A stretch of 45,778 nt of DNA from Pantoea conspicua (GTDB taxonomy: Bacteria > Pseudomonadota > Gammaproteobacteria > Enterobacterales > Enterobacteriaceae). This document shows, in pieces, positions 25,745 through 35,169 of this stretch. The stretch lies in the NCBI RefSeq assembly GCF_002095315.1, contig NZ_MLFN01000032.1, positions 1-45,778 of the forward strand, in the 5' to 3' direction. The notes beneath the pieces are model-generated. The model was not told the origin of the DNA and searched no databases. It worked only from the letters and a program-made list of their open reading frames with translations. Each line of letters starts with the position of its first letter. Within the stretch, counting starts at the first letter, position 1. A program made the position numbers and the translations under genes.

Positions 25745-26403
25745 TGCTGTTTCGTCTTATTCAGCGTGAATTGCGCATCGCCTTTCGCGGCGGGGCAGAT
25801 GTGGTTAACCCACTGTGGTTTTTCCTGATCGTCATCACCCTGTTTCCGCTGGGTATCGGACCCGATCCGCAACAGCTGGCGCGCATTGCGCCCGGAGTTG
25901 CCTGGGTTGCCGCGCTGCTGGCCTCGCTGCTGGCGCTTGAGCGACTATTTCGCGATGACTTTATCGACGGCTCACTTGAGCAACTGCTGCTGCTGCCGAC
26001 GCCGCTGCCGGTCACGGTGATCGGCAAAGTGATTGCGCACTGGCTGGTAACCGGATTACCGCTGATTGTCCTGTCGCCGCTGGCGGCACTGCTGTTATCG
26101 CTCGATTTTAACGGCTGGTGGGCGATGGCGTTAACGCTGCTGATCGGCACGCCGACCCTGAGCTTTCTCGGCGCTATCGGCGTTGGGTTAACGGTAGGCT
26201 TACGGCGCGGCGGCGTGCTGCTGAGCCTGCTGGTGCTGCCGCTGGCCATCCCGGTGCTGATTTTCGCCAGTGCGGCCATCGATGCTGCTGGCCAGGGTTT
26301 ACCCATTGATGGCTATCTGGCCATTCTCGGGGCGATGCTGCTGGTCAGCGCGACGCTCTCTCCGTTTGCGACCGCGGCGGCGCTTCGGATCACGCTGCAA
26401 TGA
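25744..26403 (+). CDS. ccmB: Heme exporter membrane protein CcmB
   Basis: CcmB is the six-helix membrane partner of CcmA. It is 219 residues (E. coli 220), with the family N-terminus LFRLIQRELRIAFRGGADVV and the conserved PLWFFLIVITLFPLGIGPD. It starts one base into the last base of the ccmA stop codon, so translation is coupled. Confidence 0.95.
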   Translation: MLFRLIQRELRIAFRGGADVVNPLWFFLIVITLFPLGIGPDPQQLARIAPGVAWVAALLASLLALERLFRDDFIDGSLEQLLLLPTPLPVTVIGKVIAHWLVTGLPLIVLSPLAALLLSLDFNGWWAMALTLLIGTPTLSFLGAIGVGLTVGLRRGGVLLSLLVLPLAIPVLIFASAAIDAAGQGLPIDGYLAILGAMLLVSATLSPFATAAALRITLQ

Positions 26404-26460
26404 GTTCGCCACCGCGGCGCAGCGCCCAATAATCATTAACCGTAAATGTGAGCACTTGCT

Positions 26461-27201
26461 ATGTGGAAAGCGTTACATCAGCTGGCTAAACCCGACCGGC
26501 TTTATCAACTCTCTGGCCGTCTGGTGCCCTGGTTCGCCGTGACGGGCCTGGCGGCACTGCTGCTGGGTTGGATCTGGGGATTTGGTTACGCACCGGCGGA
26601 TTATCAGCAGGGCGACAGTTTCCGCATTATCTATATTCACGTTCCGGCCGCCATGTGGTCGATGGGCATCTACGCCTCAATGGCCATCGCGGCGTTCTGC
26701 GGGTTGGTGTGGCAGTTGAAAATGGCCGACCTGGTCTCTGCCGCAATGGCACCGGTGGGCGCGGTGTTTACCTTTATCGCGCTGGTGACTGGCTCGGCAT
26801 GGGGGAAACCGATGTGGGGCACCTGGTGGATCTGGGACGCGCGCCTCACCTCTGAGCTGGTGCTGCTGTTCCTCTATATGGGCGTTATTGCGCTCTACCA
26901 CGCTTTCGACGATCGTCGCACTGCCGGACGTGCCGCCGGTATCCTGATTCTGGTGGGCGTGGTGAATCTGCCGATCATTCACTATTCGGTTCAGTGGTGG
27001 AACACCCTGCATCAGGGCTCCTCCGGCATACTGCAGCAGGCAATTGCGCCGGTGATGCGTACGCCGCTGCGCTGGGCGATTCTCGGTTATCTGCTGTTGT
27101 TCATCACGCTGACCCTGATGCGGTTACGAAATCTGATTTTATTAACCGAACGCCATCGCCCCTGGGCCATCAGCGTGGCGAACAAGGGAGAGAAAGCATG
27201 A
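26461..27201 (+). CDS. ccmC: Heme-handling protein CcmC
   Basis: CcmC is an inner-membrane protein of 246 residues that loads heme onto CcmE. It shows the tryptophan-rich heme motif WGTWWIWDARLTSE in a periplasmic loop, flanked by heme-ligand His in YIHVPAAMWSMG and IIHYSVQWWNTLHQG. Six membrane helices are expected. It follows ccmB after 57 bases, the only real gap in the first half of the operon. Confidence 0.95.
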   Translation: MWKALHQLAKPDRLYQLSGRLVPWFAVTGLAALLLGWIWGFGYAPADYQQGDSFRIIYIHVPAAMWSMGIYASMAIAAFCGLVWQLKMADLVSAAMAPVGAVFTFIALVTGSAWGKPMWGTWWIWDARLTSELVLLFLYMGVIALYHAFDDRRTAGRAAGILILVGVVNLPIIHYSVQWWNTLHQGSSGILQQAIAPVMRTPLRWAILGYLLLFITLTLMRLRNLILLTERHRPWAISVANKGEKA

Positions 27202-27431
27202 CGCCGGCATTTTCCTCATGGCACGCCTTCTTCGCCATGGGCGGTTACGCCTTCTATGTCTGGCTGGCGGTCGCCTGCACGCTGATCCCGCTGATCGGTC
27301 TGATCATACATACCCTGCTGACACGACGTCGTCTGCTGGCGGAGATTCGCCAGCGCGAGGCGCGGGAACGCCGCATCCGGACAGCGAAAAGCCAACAAGC
27401 CGCTGCTGACGCGGCAGGAGAAACTCTGTGA
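27198..27431 (+). CDS. ccmD: CcmD, small subunit of the heme release complex
   Basis: This 77-residue single-helix membrane protein is needed to release holo-CcmE from CcmABC. It has one helix (about residues 17-41, [20 protein letters not shown]) followed by a strongly basic tail ([20 protein letters not shown]). Its ATG overlaps the ccmC stop by four bases. A longer in-frame extension upstream lies inside ccmC and is not the gene. Confidence 0.92.
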   Translation: MTPAFSSWHAFFAMGGYAFYVWLAVACTLIPLIGLIIHTLLTRRRLLAEIRQREARERRIRTAKSQQAAADAAGETL

Positions 27432-27913
27432 ATATCCGTCGACGTAATCGCCTGTATGGCGTGCTGGCGATTCTGGTCGGCCTCAGCCTGGCCACCGCGC
27501 TGGTGATGTATGCGCTGCGCTCGAACATCGACCTGTTTTATACCCCGAGTGAGATTCTCTACGGCAAAGGCGAGGCGCATGAGATACCGGAGCCGGGTCA
27601 ACGGCTGCGGGTTGGCGGCATGGTGATGCCGGGCAGCGTCAAACGCGATCCCAAAACGCTGGCCGTCTCGTTCAAACTTTATGATGCCAATGGCGTGGTC
27701 AGCGTCAGCTTTGAAGGGATTTTGCCGGACCTGTTCAGGGAAGGGCAGGGCGTGGTGGCGCAAGGGGTACTGGAGACAGGCAACCGGATTACCGCCAAAG
27801 AGGTGCTGGCGAAGCACGATGAAAAATATACGCCGCCGGAGATTGAAGACGCGATGAAGAAAAATCACAACGGCCCGCAGTCGCTGTATCAGCCAGGAAA
27901 ACAGTCATCATGA
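27428..27913 (+). CDS. ccmE: Periplasmic heme chaperone CcmE
   Basis: CcmE carries heme covalently to the CcmF/H ligase. It is 161 residues with an N-terminal anchor (about 8-29) and a beta-barrel domain. The heme-binding His130 lies in [12 protein letters not shown] with Tyr134 as axial ligand, the same residue numbers as in E. coli. The start is a GTG overlapping the ccmD stop by four bases. Confidence 0.95.
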   Translation: MNIRRRNRLYGVLAILVGLSLATALVMYALRSNIDLFYTPSEILYGKGEAHEIPEPGQRLRVGGMVMPGSVKRDPKTLAVSFKLYDANGVVSVSFEGILPDLFREGQGVVAQGVLETGNRITAKEVLAKHDEKYTPPEIEDAMKKNHNGPQSLYQPGKQSS

Positions 27914-29868
27914 TGCCGGAAATCGGAACCTTTCTGCTCTGTCTGGCACTGGGTATTTCGCTGCTGCTCAGCACCTATCCGCTGTGGGGCGCCGTGCGCC
28001 AGGATGCCCGCCTGATGGCAATGGCGCGCCCGCTGGCCGCTGGCCTGTTTGTGCTGATTGCCGCGGCATTTTTGCTGCTGGTCTGGGCGTTCATCGCCAA
28101 TGATTTTACCGTCAGCTACGTCGCCACCAACTCCAACAGCCTGCTGCCGGTCTATTACCGCATTGCTGCCACCTGGGGCGCTCATGAAGGTTCACTGCTG
28201 CTGTGGGTGCTGCTGCTCAGTACCTGGACCGTGGCGGTGGCGATCTTCAGTCGCGGGATGCCACAGGATGCGCTGGCCCGCGTGCTGGCAGTGATGGGAA
28301 TGATCAACCTCGGTTTCCTGCTGTTCATCCTGCTGACCTCCAATCCCTTCAGCCGTACCTTGCCCGACTTCCCGATTGATGGTCACGACCTGAATCCGAT
28401 GCTGCAGGATATCGGCCTGATCTTCCATCCACCGCTGCTCTATATGGGCTATGTCGGTTTCTCGGTGGCGTTCGCGTTTGCTATTGCCTCCTTAATGGCC
28501 GGACGGCTCGATACCGCCTGGGCGCGCTGGTCGCGTCCCTGGACCACTGCGGCCTGGGTGTTTCTCACCATCGGTATCGTGCTCGGTTCGGCCTGGGCCT
28601 ATTACGAACTGGGCTGGGGCGGCTGGTGGTTTTGGGACCCGGTAGAAAATGCCTCATTTATGCCGTGGCTGGCGGGCACGGCGTTAATGCACTCGCTGGC
28701 GGTCACCGAAAAGCGCGGCACCTTTAAAGCCTGGACGGTGTTGCTGGCCATTACTGCGTTCTCGCTTAGCCTGCTCGGCACCTTCCTGGTGCGTTCCGGT
28801 GTGCTGGTTTCGGTTCACTCTTTTGCATCCGATCCGGCGCGCGGCATGTTTATCCTCGCTTTCCTGGTGATTGTGATTGGCAGCTCGCTGCTGCTGTATG
28901 CCATTAAAGGCGGACAGGTGCGTAGCCGGGTACAAAATGAAACCTGGTCACGCGAATCCTTTCTGCTCGGCAACAATGTGCTGCTGATTGCCGCCATGCT
29001 GGTGGTACTGCTCGGCACGCTGTTGCCGCTGGTGCATAAGCAGCTTGGACTGGGCAGCATCTCAGTGGGTGAGCCGTTCTTTAACACCATGTTCAGCTGG
29101 CTGATGGCGCCGTTTGCCTTGCTGCTGGGGATCGGGCCGCTGGTGCGCTGGCGTCGTGACCAGCCACAAAAGCTGGCGAAACGGCTGGCGCTGGCGCTGC
29201 TCGTGACGCTGGCGGGCTCAATCGTGATCCCCTGGTGGTTGCAGGATCGTATTGCCGCCATGACCGTGGTCGGACTGCTGATGTCGCTGTGGATTATTGT
29301 GCTGACGCTGCTGGAACTGCATGAGCGCGCCACTCATCGGCATACTTTTTTTACCGGACTGCGCCATCTCTCGCGCAGCCACTGGGGCATGGTGCTGGGC
29401 CATCTTGGCGTCGGCGTCACAGTGATTGGTATTGCGTTCAGCACCCAGTACAGCGTCGAGCGCGATGTGCGCATGAAGGCGGGTGACAGTGTGGACATTC
29501 ACCACTATCACTTTGTTTTTCGCGGCGTGCAGAACCTGCAGGGGCCGAACTACAGCGGTGGCGCGGGCCTGATCGAAGTGACGCGCAACGGTAAACCGGA
29601 AGCGATGCTGCAGGCTGAAAAACGTTTCTACACCGCCGCACGCACCATGATGACCGAAGCGGCGATTGACGGCGGCTTCAGTCGCGATCTCTACGCGGCG
29701 TTAGGCGAAGAGCTGGATGATGGTGGCTGGGCTGTGCGGATCTATTACAAACCCTTTGTGCGCTGGATCTGGTTCGGCGGCCTGTTAATGGCGCTGGGTG
29801 GCCTGTTCTGCCTGTGCGATCCCCGTTATCGCGCCCGCAAAAATGCGACACCTCAGGAGCTGGCATGA
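27910..29868 (+). CDS. ccmF: Cytochrome c heme ligase subunit CcmF
   Basis: CcmF is a large inner-membrane protein (652 residues, E. coli 647) that with CcmH attaches heme from CcmE to apocytochrome c. It carries the family's tryptophan-rich motif [18 protein letters not shown] between His-containing loops (for example [12 protein letters not shown] and [12 protein letters not shown]), and about 15 membrane helices. It overlaps the ccmE stop by four bases; two adjacent ATG codons (27910 and 27913) are both possible starts. Confidence 0.95.
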   Translation: MMPEIGTFLLCLALGISLLLSTYPLWGAVRQDARLMAMARPLAAGLFVLIAAAFLLLVWAFIANDFTVSYVATNSNSLLPVYYRIAATWGAHEGSLLLWVLLLSTWTVAVAIFSRGMPQDALARVLAVMGMINLGFLLFILLTSNPFSRTLPDFPIDGHDLNPMLQDIGLIFHPPLLYMGYVGFSVAFAFAIASLMAGRLDTAWARWSRPWTTAAWVFLTIGIVLGSAWAYYELGWGGWWFWDPVENASFMPWLAGTALMHSLAVTEKRGTFKAWTVLLAITAFSLSLLGTFLVRSGVLVSVHSFASDPARGMFILAFLVIVIGSSLLLYAIKGGQVRSRVQNETWSRESFLLGNNVLLIAAMLVVLLGTLLPLVHKQLGLGSISVGEPFFNTMFSWLMAPFALLLGIGPLVRWRRDQPQKLAKRLALALLVTLAGSIVIPWWLQDRIAAMTVVGLLMSLWIIVLTLLELHERATHRHTFFTGLRHLSRSHWGMVLGHLGVGVTVIGIAFSTQYSVERDVRMKAGDSVDIHHYHFVFRGVQNLQGPNYSGGAGLIEVTRNGKPEAMLQAEKRFYTAARTMMTEAAIDGGFSRDLYAALGEELDDGGWAVRIYYKPFVRWIWFGGLLMALGGLFCLCDPRYRARKNATPQELA

Positions 29869-30422
29869 ATAAGAAAATCCTGTTTATTCCGCTGGTGCTG
29901 TTTCTGCTGCTGGCGGCGGCGCTGCTGTGGCAGCTGTCACGCAATGCCGATGGCGACGATCCGACCCGGCTGGAGTCGGCACTGATCGGCAAGCCGGTGC
30001 CGCTGTTCAGACTGGAAGCGCTGGATCAGCCGGGTAAAGTTTACGATCAGCAGGTGCTGACCGACGGCAAGCCGTTACTGCTGAACGTCTGGGCCACCTG
30101 GTGCCCGACCTGTCGCGCTGAACATCACTACCTGAATAGCCTGGCTGAACAGGGCATTCGGGTGGTGGGTCTGAACTACAAAGACGATCGCAACAAAGCG
30201 GTCAGCTGGCTGAATACGCTGGGTAATCCTTATGCCCTCAGCCTGTATGACGGTAACGGGATGCTCGGGCTGGATCTGGGGGTTTACGGTGCGCCGGAAA
30301 CCTTCCTGATCGATGGCAAAGGCATCATTCGCTATCGCCATGCCGGCGATCTGAATGAACGTGTCTGGCAGCAGGAAGTGAAGCCGTTGTGGCTCAAATA
30401 CAGTAAGGAGGCCGGAGCATGA
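29865..30422 (+). CDS. ccmG: Periplasmic thioredoxin CcmG (DsbE)
   Basis: CcmG is a membrane-tethered thiol-disulfide reductant that keeps the apocytochrome CXXCH cysteines reduced. It has 185 residues, the same as E. coli, with an N-terminal anchor (about 4-24) and active site WCPTC (Cys80, Cys83) in LLNVWATWCPTCRAEH, and the cis-Pro region in GAPETFLID. It overlaps the ccmF stop by four bases. Confidence 0.95.
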   Translation: MNKKILFIPLVLFLLLAAALLWQLSRNADGDDPTRLESALIGKPVPLFRLEALDQPGKVYDQQVLTDGKPLLLNVWATWCPTCRAEHHYLNSLAEQGIRVVGLNYKDDRNKAVSWLNTLGNPYALSLYDGNGMLGLDLGVYGAPETFLIDGKGIIRYRHAGDLNERVWQQEVKPLWLKYSKEAGA

Positions 30423-30874
30423 GGTATCTGTTACTGCTGGCCTGCGGGCTGCTGTTCAGCTTCAGTTTGTGGGCCTCTATCGATACCCTGCAGTTCGATT
30501 CGGTGGCGCAGGAGGAGCAATACCGCGATCTGACCGCTTCGCTGCGCTGCCCGAAATGCCAGAACAACAGCATCGCCGACTCGAACGCGATGATTGCGGC
30601 GGATATGCGTCTTAAGGTCTATCAGCTGATGAAGCAGGGCCAGGATCGCCAGCAAATTATCGATTATATGGTGGCGCGCTACGGCAACTTCGTCACTTAC
30701 CAGCCGCCCGTAACGCCATCAACGCTGATTTTGTGGGTCGGACCGGCGCTGTTCGTGCTGCTGGGCGGCGGGGTTATCGTGCTGCGCAGTCGCCAGCGCA
30801 AAACCCGCAGTGAGCTGGACGAAGATGAACAACAGCGTCTTGATGCGCTACTCAAGTCAGACAGGAAGCCGTAA
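30419..30874 (+). CDS. ccmH: CcmH, thioredoxin-like subunit of the heme ligase
   Basis: This 151-residue protein has a signal sequence, the conserved LRCPKCQNNSIADSNA segment with redox Cys44 and Cys47, and a C-terminal membrane helix (about 102-122). It presents apocytochrome thiols to CcmF. It corresponds only to the N-terminal half of E. coli CcmH, in which this domain is fused to the TPR domain; here the second half is a separate gene. It overlaps ccmG by four bases. Confidence 0.94.
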   Translation: MRYLLLLACGLLFSFSLWASIDTLQFDSVAQEEQYRDLTASLRCPKCQNNSIADSNAMIAADMRLKVYQLMKQGQDRQQIIDYMVARYGNFVTYQPPVTPSTLILWVGPALFVLLGGGVIVLRSRQRKTRSELDEDEQQRLDALLKSDRKP

Positions 30875-32085
30875 TGAGTGCATTTTGGATCACCCTTTTA
30901 CTGTTATTACTGGCGGCCTGTGCCCTGTTTCTTGTAGCGGGCTGGCGGCAACGTCAGGCCAGCGCTGGCGATCGCGACCGCCTCAATCAGCGCTTCTATC
31001 ATCAGCGGCTGAGTGAGCTGGCGCAGGACGAAGAGCAGGGCGTAGTGGCGGAGCGACCGGTGATGGAGCGGGAACTGCAACAGACGCTGCTGGCCGATAT
31101 CCCGCCCGCGACTGCGCTGCAGCCGCACAGCAGCAGCCGCTGGATATTAGTGCCGGGGCTGATTCTGCTGCTGGTGGTGTCGCTGGGGACGTATCTGAAA
31201 GTCGGCGGTCTGACGCAGCTGATCGGCTGGAAGCAGGTAGAGCAAGCGTATCCTGACTTGCGGGCGCGGTTAATGGACCCGGCAGCTAAACCGCTGAGTA
31301 TGGAAGAGCTGGCGCGGTTGCAGCTTGGGCTGCGCAGCGCACTGCAGGCGGAACCGGATAACCTCAACGACTGGACCATGCTGGGCCGGCTCGGCATGGT
31401 GCTGAATAACGCCAGCGTTGCCAGCCAGGCGTTTGAACGGGCCTTGCAGTTAGCGCCCAATGATACCGCACTGAAGCAGGATTATGCCGAAGTGCTGACC
31501 CGCTCCAGCGATCCGCAGGATAACCGCCAGGCGGCGCTGCTGCTGCACGAATTGCTTAAGGCCGATGGTCACAACCTGCGTACTCTGGGGCTGCTGGCGT
31601 TCAATGCCTATGAGCAGCAGCAATACGATCAGGCCATTGACGCCTGGCAAACGCTGCTGGCGCTGTTGCCGGCCAGTGATGAGCGGCGCGCCATGATTGC
31701 CCGCAGCATTGAACAGGCTAAAACGGCCGCCGGGCAGCAGAACAGCCAGCTGGCGCTGACTATCAGCCTGACGCCGCAGGCAGAAAAAATGTTACCGCAA
31801 GGCGGAGTGTTGTATATTTCTGTGTCTGATGGTGTCTCGCCGGTGCCGGTGGCCGTAAAGCGAATGCCGCTCAGCCACTTCCCATTATCGCTGACGCTGG
31901 ATGACAGTAATGCCATGATGCCGGATCGCCTGCTGTCGGCACAGCATCAGATTCAGGTCCGGGCGCGAATTTCTCGCGACGGTAGCGCCAACCCCCGGTC
32001 GGGTGACTGGTCCGGTCTGAGCGCGGTCACGCCCTGGGATGGTCATCAGCAGATGGCAGTAGAAATTAATCAACAGCAGCCCTGA
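30874..32085 (+). CDS. ccmI: CcmI, TPR apocytochrome c chaperone
   Basis: This 403-residue protein has two N-terminal membrane helices (about 4-22 and 92-112) and a periplasmic TPR region (about 150-280, with repeats such as AGNxxQAxxA-type helices in LNDWTMLGRLGMVLNNASVA). It ends in a C-terminal beta domain that is not found in the E. coli fusion and resembles the extra domain of free CcmI. It binds the C-terminal helix of apocytochrome c. TAATG overlap with ccmH shows coupling. The TPR reading is from helix pattern. Confidence 0.9.
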   Translation: MSAFWITLLLLLLAACALFLVAGWRQRQASAGDRDRLNQRFYHQRLSELAQDEEQGVVAERPVMERELQQTLLADIPPATALQPHSSSRWILVPGLILLLVVSLGTYLKVGGLTQLIGWKQVEQAYPDLRARLMDPAAKPLSMEELARLQLGLRSALQAEPDNLNDWTMLGRLGMVLNNASVASQAFERALQLAPNDTALKQDYAEVLTRSSDPQDNRQAALLLHELLKADGHNLRTLGLLAFNAYEQQQYDQAIDAWQTLLALLPASDERRAMIARSIEQAKTAAGQQNSQLALTISLTPQAEKMLPQGGVLYISVSDGVSPVPVAVKRMPLSHFPLSLTLDDSNAMMPDRLLSAQHQIQVRARISRDGSANPRSGDWSGLSAVTPWDGHQQMAVEINQQQP

Positions 32086-32178
32086 GCGCGTGGCCGATCA
32101 CGTTCAGGCGGGCCCTGTGGCTACCCTGGCTGACGTGAAGTTAGCTATGCTGATGGGGTAAGCAGGTTCGTTACCGGG

Positions 32179-32209
32179 CTGCCGCCTGTAAAACGGGCAG
32201 ACCTTTTTT
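32179..32209 (+). terminator. Terminator downstream of ccmI
   Basis: CTGCC/GGCAG stem (32179-32183 and 32196-32200) with an inner GT/AC pairing, followed after three bases by TTTTTT. It lies between ccmI and mlaA. Confidence 0.65.
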
Positions 32210-32230
32210 CATCCGCACAGGGAGATTGGA

Positions 32231-32995
32231 ATGAATTATCGCCTGACCAGCCTGGCTGTCGCCAGCGTCCTTCTGGTAGGTTGTGCCAGTTCGAAGCCGG
32301 CGAATAACGAACCCGCTCAGCGCAGCGATCCGTTCGAAGGCTTCAACCGCACGATGTTTAACTTTAACTACAACGTGCTGGACCCCTATGTGCTGCGCCC
32401 GGTGGCGGTGGCCTGGCGCGATTATGTGCCGGTACCGGCCCGTACCGGACTAAGTAATTTCCTCGGCAACCTCGAAGAGCCCGCCAGCATGGTCAACGCC
32501 ATTCTGATGGGCAACGGACGTGATGCGGGTGTTCACTTCACCCGCTTCTTCCTGAACAGCGTGCTGGGTCTGGGCGGATTCATTGACGTGGCCGGTAAAG
32601 CCAATCCGGAGCTGGCGCGTGAAGAGCCGCACCGTTTCGGCACCACGCTGGGACACTATGGCGTCGGTTATGGTCCCTATGTAGAACTGCCGGCTTACGG
32701 CAGCTTTACCGTTCGCCAGGATGGCGGCGATTATGTCGATACCCTCTATCCGATTCTGGGCTGGCTGACCTGGCCGATGTCGATTGGTAAATGGACGCTG
32801 GAAGGCATTGAGACGCGGGCGCAATTGCTTGACTCGGATGCGATTCTGAAACAGCAAAGCGATCCTTACGCCTTTATCCGCAACGCCTACTTCCAGCGTC
32901 ACGATTTCCTGGCGCGCGGCGGTAAGCTCAAGCCGGAAGAGAACCCGAACGCAGCAGCGATTCAGGACGATCTGCAGGATATTGACGCGCAGTAA
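32231..32995 (+). CDS. mlaA: Outer-membrane lipoprotein MlaA (VacJ)
   Basis: MlaA removes phospholipids from the outer leaflet of the outer membrane and passes them to MlaC, keeping lipid asymmetry. It has 254 residues (E. coli 251) with lipobox LLVGC (Cys18), then SDPFEGFNRTMFNFN, and the channel-forming helices with LSNFLGNLEEPASMVNAIL and RFGTTLGHYGVGYGPYVELP. The start has GGGAGA upstream. Its order mlaA-fadL matches E. coli. Confidence 0.97.
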   Translation: MNYRLTSLAVASVLLVGCASSKPANNEPAQRSDPFEGFNRTMFNFNYNVLDPYVLRPVAVAWRDYVPVPARTGLSNFLGNLEEPASMVNAILMGNGRDAGVHFTRFFLNSVLGLGGFIDVAGKANPELAREEPHRFGTTLGHYGVGYGPYVELPAYGSFTVRQDGGDYVDTLYPILGWLTWPMSIGKWTLEGIETRAQLLDSDAILKQQSDPYAFIRNAYFQRHDFLARGGKLKPEENPNAAAIQDDLQDIDAQ

Positions 32996-33022
32996 CCCCG
33001 CCAGCATCGGCTTCTGCCAGTA

Positions 33023-33052
33023 AAAAGGGCGACTCACCGGAGTCGCCCTTTT
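33023..33052. terminator. Bidirectional terminator between mlaA and fadL
   Basis: Perfect 13-base stem AAAAGGGCGACTC/GAGTCGCCCTTTT around ACCG. T-runs lie on both strands between the two convergent genes. Confidence 0.93.
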
Positions 33053-33068
33053 AGTTTGCTTTTGCGCA

Positions 33069-34352
33069 TCAGAACTTATAGTTAAAGTTCGCGCCATACA
33101 GCCAGGCCTTACCTTCAGAATTAAAGGTATAAGGGCCTTCTTTGACCGTTACGTTCTGACCATGCATATAAGAGATACCGACATCGACTGAGGCGTGATC
33201 GTCGAAAGCATAGGAGGTACCGGCGCTGAGCCACAGGCGATCCTGATCCGGGATCGAGATTGAGCGCTTATCGGCCGGAACCGGGCTGTCATCAAAGGCG
33301 ATACCGGTACGGAACGTCCAGTTCTTGTCATAGAAGTAGGTCGTCCCTAATGCAATACGCCAGGCATCGCGGTAACTCTCATCTTTATAGAACAGGGTCT
33401 GACCGTTAGAACCGGTCGCTTTCAGCTCCTGGAACTGACTCCAGCTGGTATAGGCCATGCTGTAGTGTACCGCCCACTGCGGAGCCACTTTGTGCCAGCC
33501 TGACACTTCCCACATTTCCGGCAGGTTAAGGGTCAGTGCGCCAGGAATGGTCGAGCCGTTAGTGCCGTAAGGGATGCCCGACTGCTGCGGATTATTGACC
33601 GCGTTCAGTGCGGAAGGAAGATTACTTTTGTAATCGCCATCGAAATCAACTTTCACTTCTGAGCGGTAGGTAAAGCCGAAACGGTTATTTTCATCCACTT
33701 CATACAGGATACCGGCGTTCCAGCCGTAGCCCCACTCATCGCCTTTCAGATGGGCGACCTGGGTATCAGCCGGAATGCGTAATGCCGCGCCTGATTCACC
33801 GGCATAACGCTCGATTTTGGCTTTGGCATAGACGGCATCAAATCCCACCCCGACACTAAAATGTTCATTCAGCCGGTAGGCGGTGCTGAGATTAAAGTTC
33901 CCGGTCATCAGGTCAGTTTTACCGCCATAGCCACCGGCGGTGTAACCATTATTAAACTCTGTCGCTAAGCCATAATTGGACGTGGCAGAGGCACCGATCC
34001 ACCATTGATCGTTAATCGGCTGAACATAATGAATATTCGGCACCCACTGGTTCGGGGCGATATTATTGGCATCAAGGCTACGACCGCTCTGACTGCGACC
34101 ACTGATATTGACATCCGGGTCGATATAGACCGCGCCAATAGAGAATGCCGGACGATCCATTAATGCCATCGTTGCCGGGTTACGGCTGGCGGATGCGGCG
34201 GTATCGCCCATTGCACCTTCGCCTGAATATGCGCGACCTAAACCAATCGAAGAAAATTCATTTAACTGAAACCCAGCTGCGTAAACGTGTGAAGAGACAA
34301 GTGCCACTGCAGCCGCCACGGCTGACTTTGCAAACAGGTTTTTATGGTTCAT
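33069..34352 (-). CDS. fadL: Long-chain fatty acid outer-membrane transporter FadL
   Basis: FadL is a 14-stranded beta-barrel that takes long-chain fatty acids across the outer membrane. From ATG 34352 (ribosome binding site TGAGG) the product is 427 residues with a signal peptide cleaved near VYA/AGFQ. The hatch motif [35 protein letters not shown]-like and [20 protein letters not shown] blocks match E. coli, and it ends in Phe as barrel proteins do. It is about 19 residues shorter than E. coli FadL, mainly in one external loop (between AKIERYAGE and TQVAHL). Two FadR-type sites overlap its promoter. Confidence 0.95.
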   Translation of the reverse strand: MNHKNLFAKSAVAAAVALVSSHVYAAGFQLNEFSSIGLGRAYSGEGAMGDTAASASRNPATMALMDRPAFSIGAVYIDPDVNISGRSQSGRSLDANNIAPNQWVPNIHYVQPINDQWWIGASATSNYGLATEFNNGYTAGGYGGKTDLMTGNFNLSTAYRLNEHFSVGVGFDAVYAKAKIERYAGESGAALRIPADTQVAHLKGDEWGYGWNAGILYEVDENNRFGFTYRSEVKVDFDGDYKSNLPSALNAVNNPQQSGIPYGTNGSTIPGALTLNLPEMWEVSGWHKVAPQWAVHYSMAYTSWSQFQELKATGSNGQTLFYKDESYRDAWRIALGTTYFYDKNWTFRTGIAFDDSPVPADKRSISIPDQDRLWLSAGTSYAFDDHASVDVGISYMHGQNVTVKEGPYTFNSEGKAWLYGANFNYKF

Positions 34353-34441
34353 GACCACAACCTCATGTGAATTATTATTTAACGTTATTACGTCGCGTAA
34401 CAAGGGACGGCGGATTGTAGGGACTGATGTAAATCGCACAT

Positions 34442-34489
34442 ATCAGACCAGTGCGGAGAGTATAGGTCCGACCTGTGTACATGTTGCAA
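34442..34489 (-). promoter_or_regulatory. fadL promoter with two FadR-type operators
   Basis: On the minus strand a -10 TATACT (34464-34459) follows a TTGCAA (34489-34484). FadR-like site 1, AGGTCCGACCTGT on the plus strand (34464-34476), lies in the spacer. Site 2, ATCAGACCAGT (34442-34452, the complement of ACTGGTCTGAT), lies just downstream near the start point. E. coli fadL also has two FadR sites. The TTGCAA spacing of 19 is long. Confidence 0.7.
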
Positions 34490-34601
34490 TATTGTTTTTA
34501 AAATATTTCAGGATTGATCGCTTAAAATTCGATCTGCGTAACAAAACTGAGCCAGCGCCTCACAGCATAACCAGTCCAGTTTGTTTTGGATCAAATTTTA
34601 T

Positions 34602-34617
34602 TGTGATATTCGTCACT
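34602..34617. promoter_or_regulatory. CRP-type site between fadL and yfcZ
   Basis: TGTGA-TATTCG-TCACT matches the CRP consensus TGTGA-N6-TCACA at 9 of 10 conserved positions. It is placed between divergent fadL and yfcZ, where catabolite control of fatty-acid uptake would be expected. The binding is inferred. Confidence 0.6.
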
Positions 34618-34710
34618 TAGCGACCGCTTCGTGGCGCATCTTTAGCCGAAGAGGTAAAATCTGGCGCAGTAGATTGCTTATCCCACCAGACCTATCGTCA
34701 GGAGAAAATA

Positions 34711-35007
34711 ATGACTGATGCCATTAAAAAATGCAGTGCGACGGAAACCGCAGCCTGCTGTTGTGTTGATGTAGGCACGGTAATGGATAATACCGATTGC
34801 ACCGCCAGCTGGTCAGAGTGGTTTGCACAGCGCGCGGATGCTGAAGCAAAACTGGCCAGCCTGACCGAGCGTGCTCGCCAGGTTGAATCTGATCCCTGCC
34901 TGATTGAGGCGCGCTTCAGTGAGGCGGACCCGGGCGTCCAGCTTGATATCGATTTTACCTTCAGCTGCCAGGCAGAAACCATGATCTTCCAGCTCGGTTT
35001 ACGCTAA
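34711..35007 (+). CDS. yfcZ: YfcZ/YiiS family protein (DUF406)
   Basis: This 98-residue cytoplasmic protein of unknown function aligns with E. coli YfcZ (94 residues), including the unusual N-terminal CCCVDVGT with three adjacent Cys, DNTDCTAS and the C-terminal LDIDFTFSCQAETMIFQLGL. It lies between fadL and fadI as in E. coli. It has CAGGAG before the ATG and its own terminator. The Cys cluster hints at metal or redox chemistry, unproven. Confidence 0.94.
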   Translation: MTDAIKKCSATETAACCCVDVGTVMDNTDCTASWSEWFAQRADAEAKLASLTERARQVESDPCLIEARFSEADPGVQLDIDFTFSCQAETMIFQLGLR

Positions 35008-35015
35008 CCCGCCTG

Positions 35016-35040
35016 ACGCCGCGTTCAGCGCGGCGTTTTT
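35016..35040 (+). terminator. Terminator downstream of yfcZ
   Basis: Eight-base perfect stem ACGCCGCG/CGCGGCGT with a TTCAG loop and five Ts. Confidence 0.9.
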
Positions 35041-35079
35041 CATTTTCGTGTTTCCCTTCGCAATTTTTTCCTTTCGATA

Positions 35080-35129
35080 TTGGCGACTCACCCGCTTGTG
35101 GTTAACACTGGGATCAGGTCAGACCTCTT
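35080..35129 (+). promoter_or_regulatory. fadIJ promoter with FadR-type operator
   Basis: TTGGCG (35080-35085), 17 bases, TAACAC (35103-35108), then ATCAGGTCAGACCTCTT (35113-35129). The last element contains the FadR core GGTCAGACC and resembles the E. coli fadI site. It covers the expected start point, so FadR bound here would repress. Confidence 0.7.
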
Positions 35130-35169
35130 TGGGCAATGACGCCACGGTCCCGATTCACAGGTGAGAACA

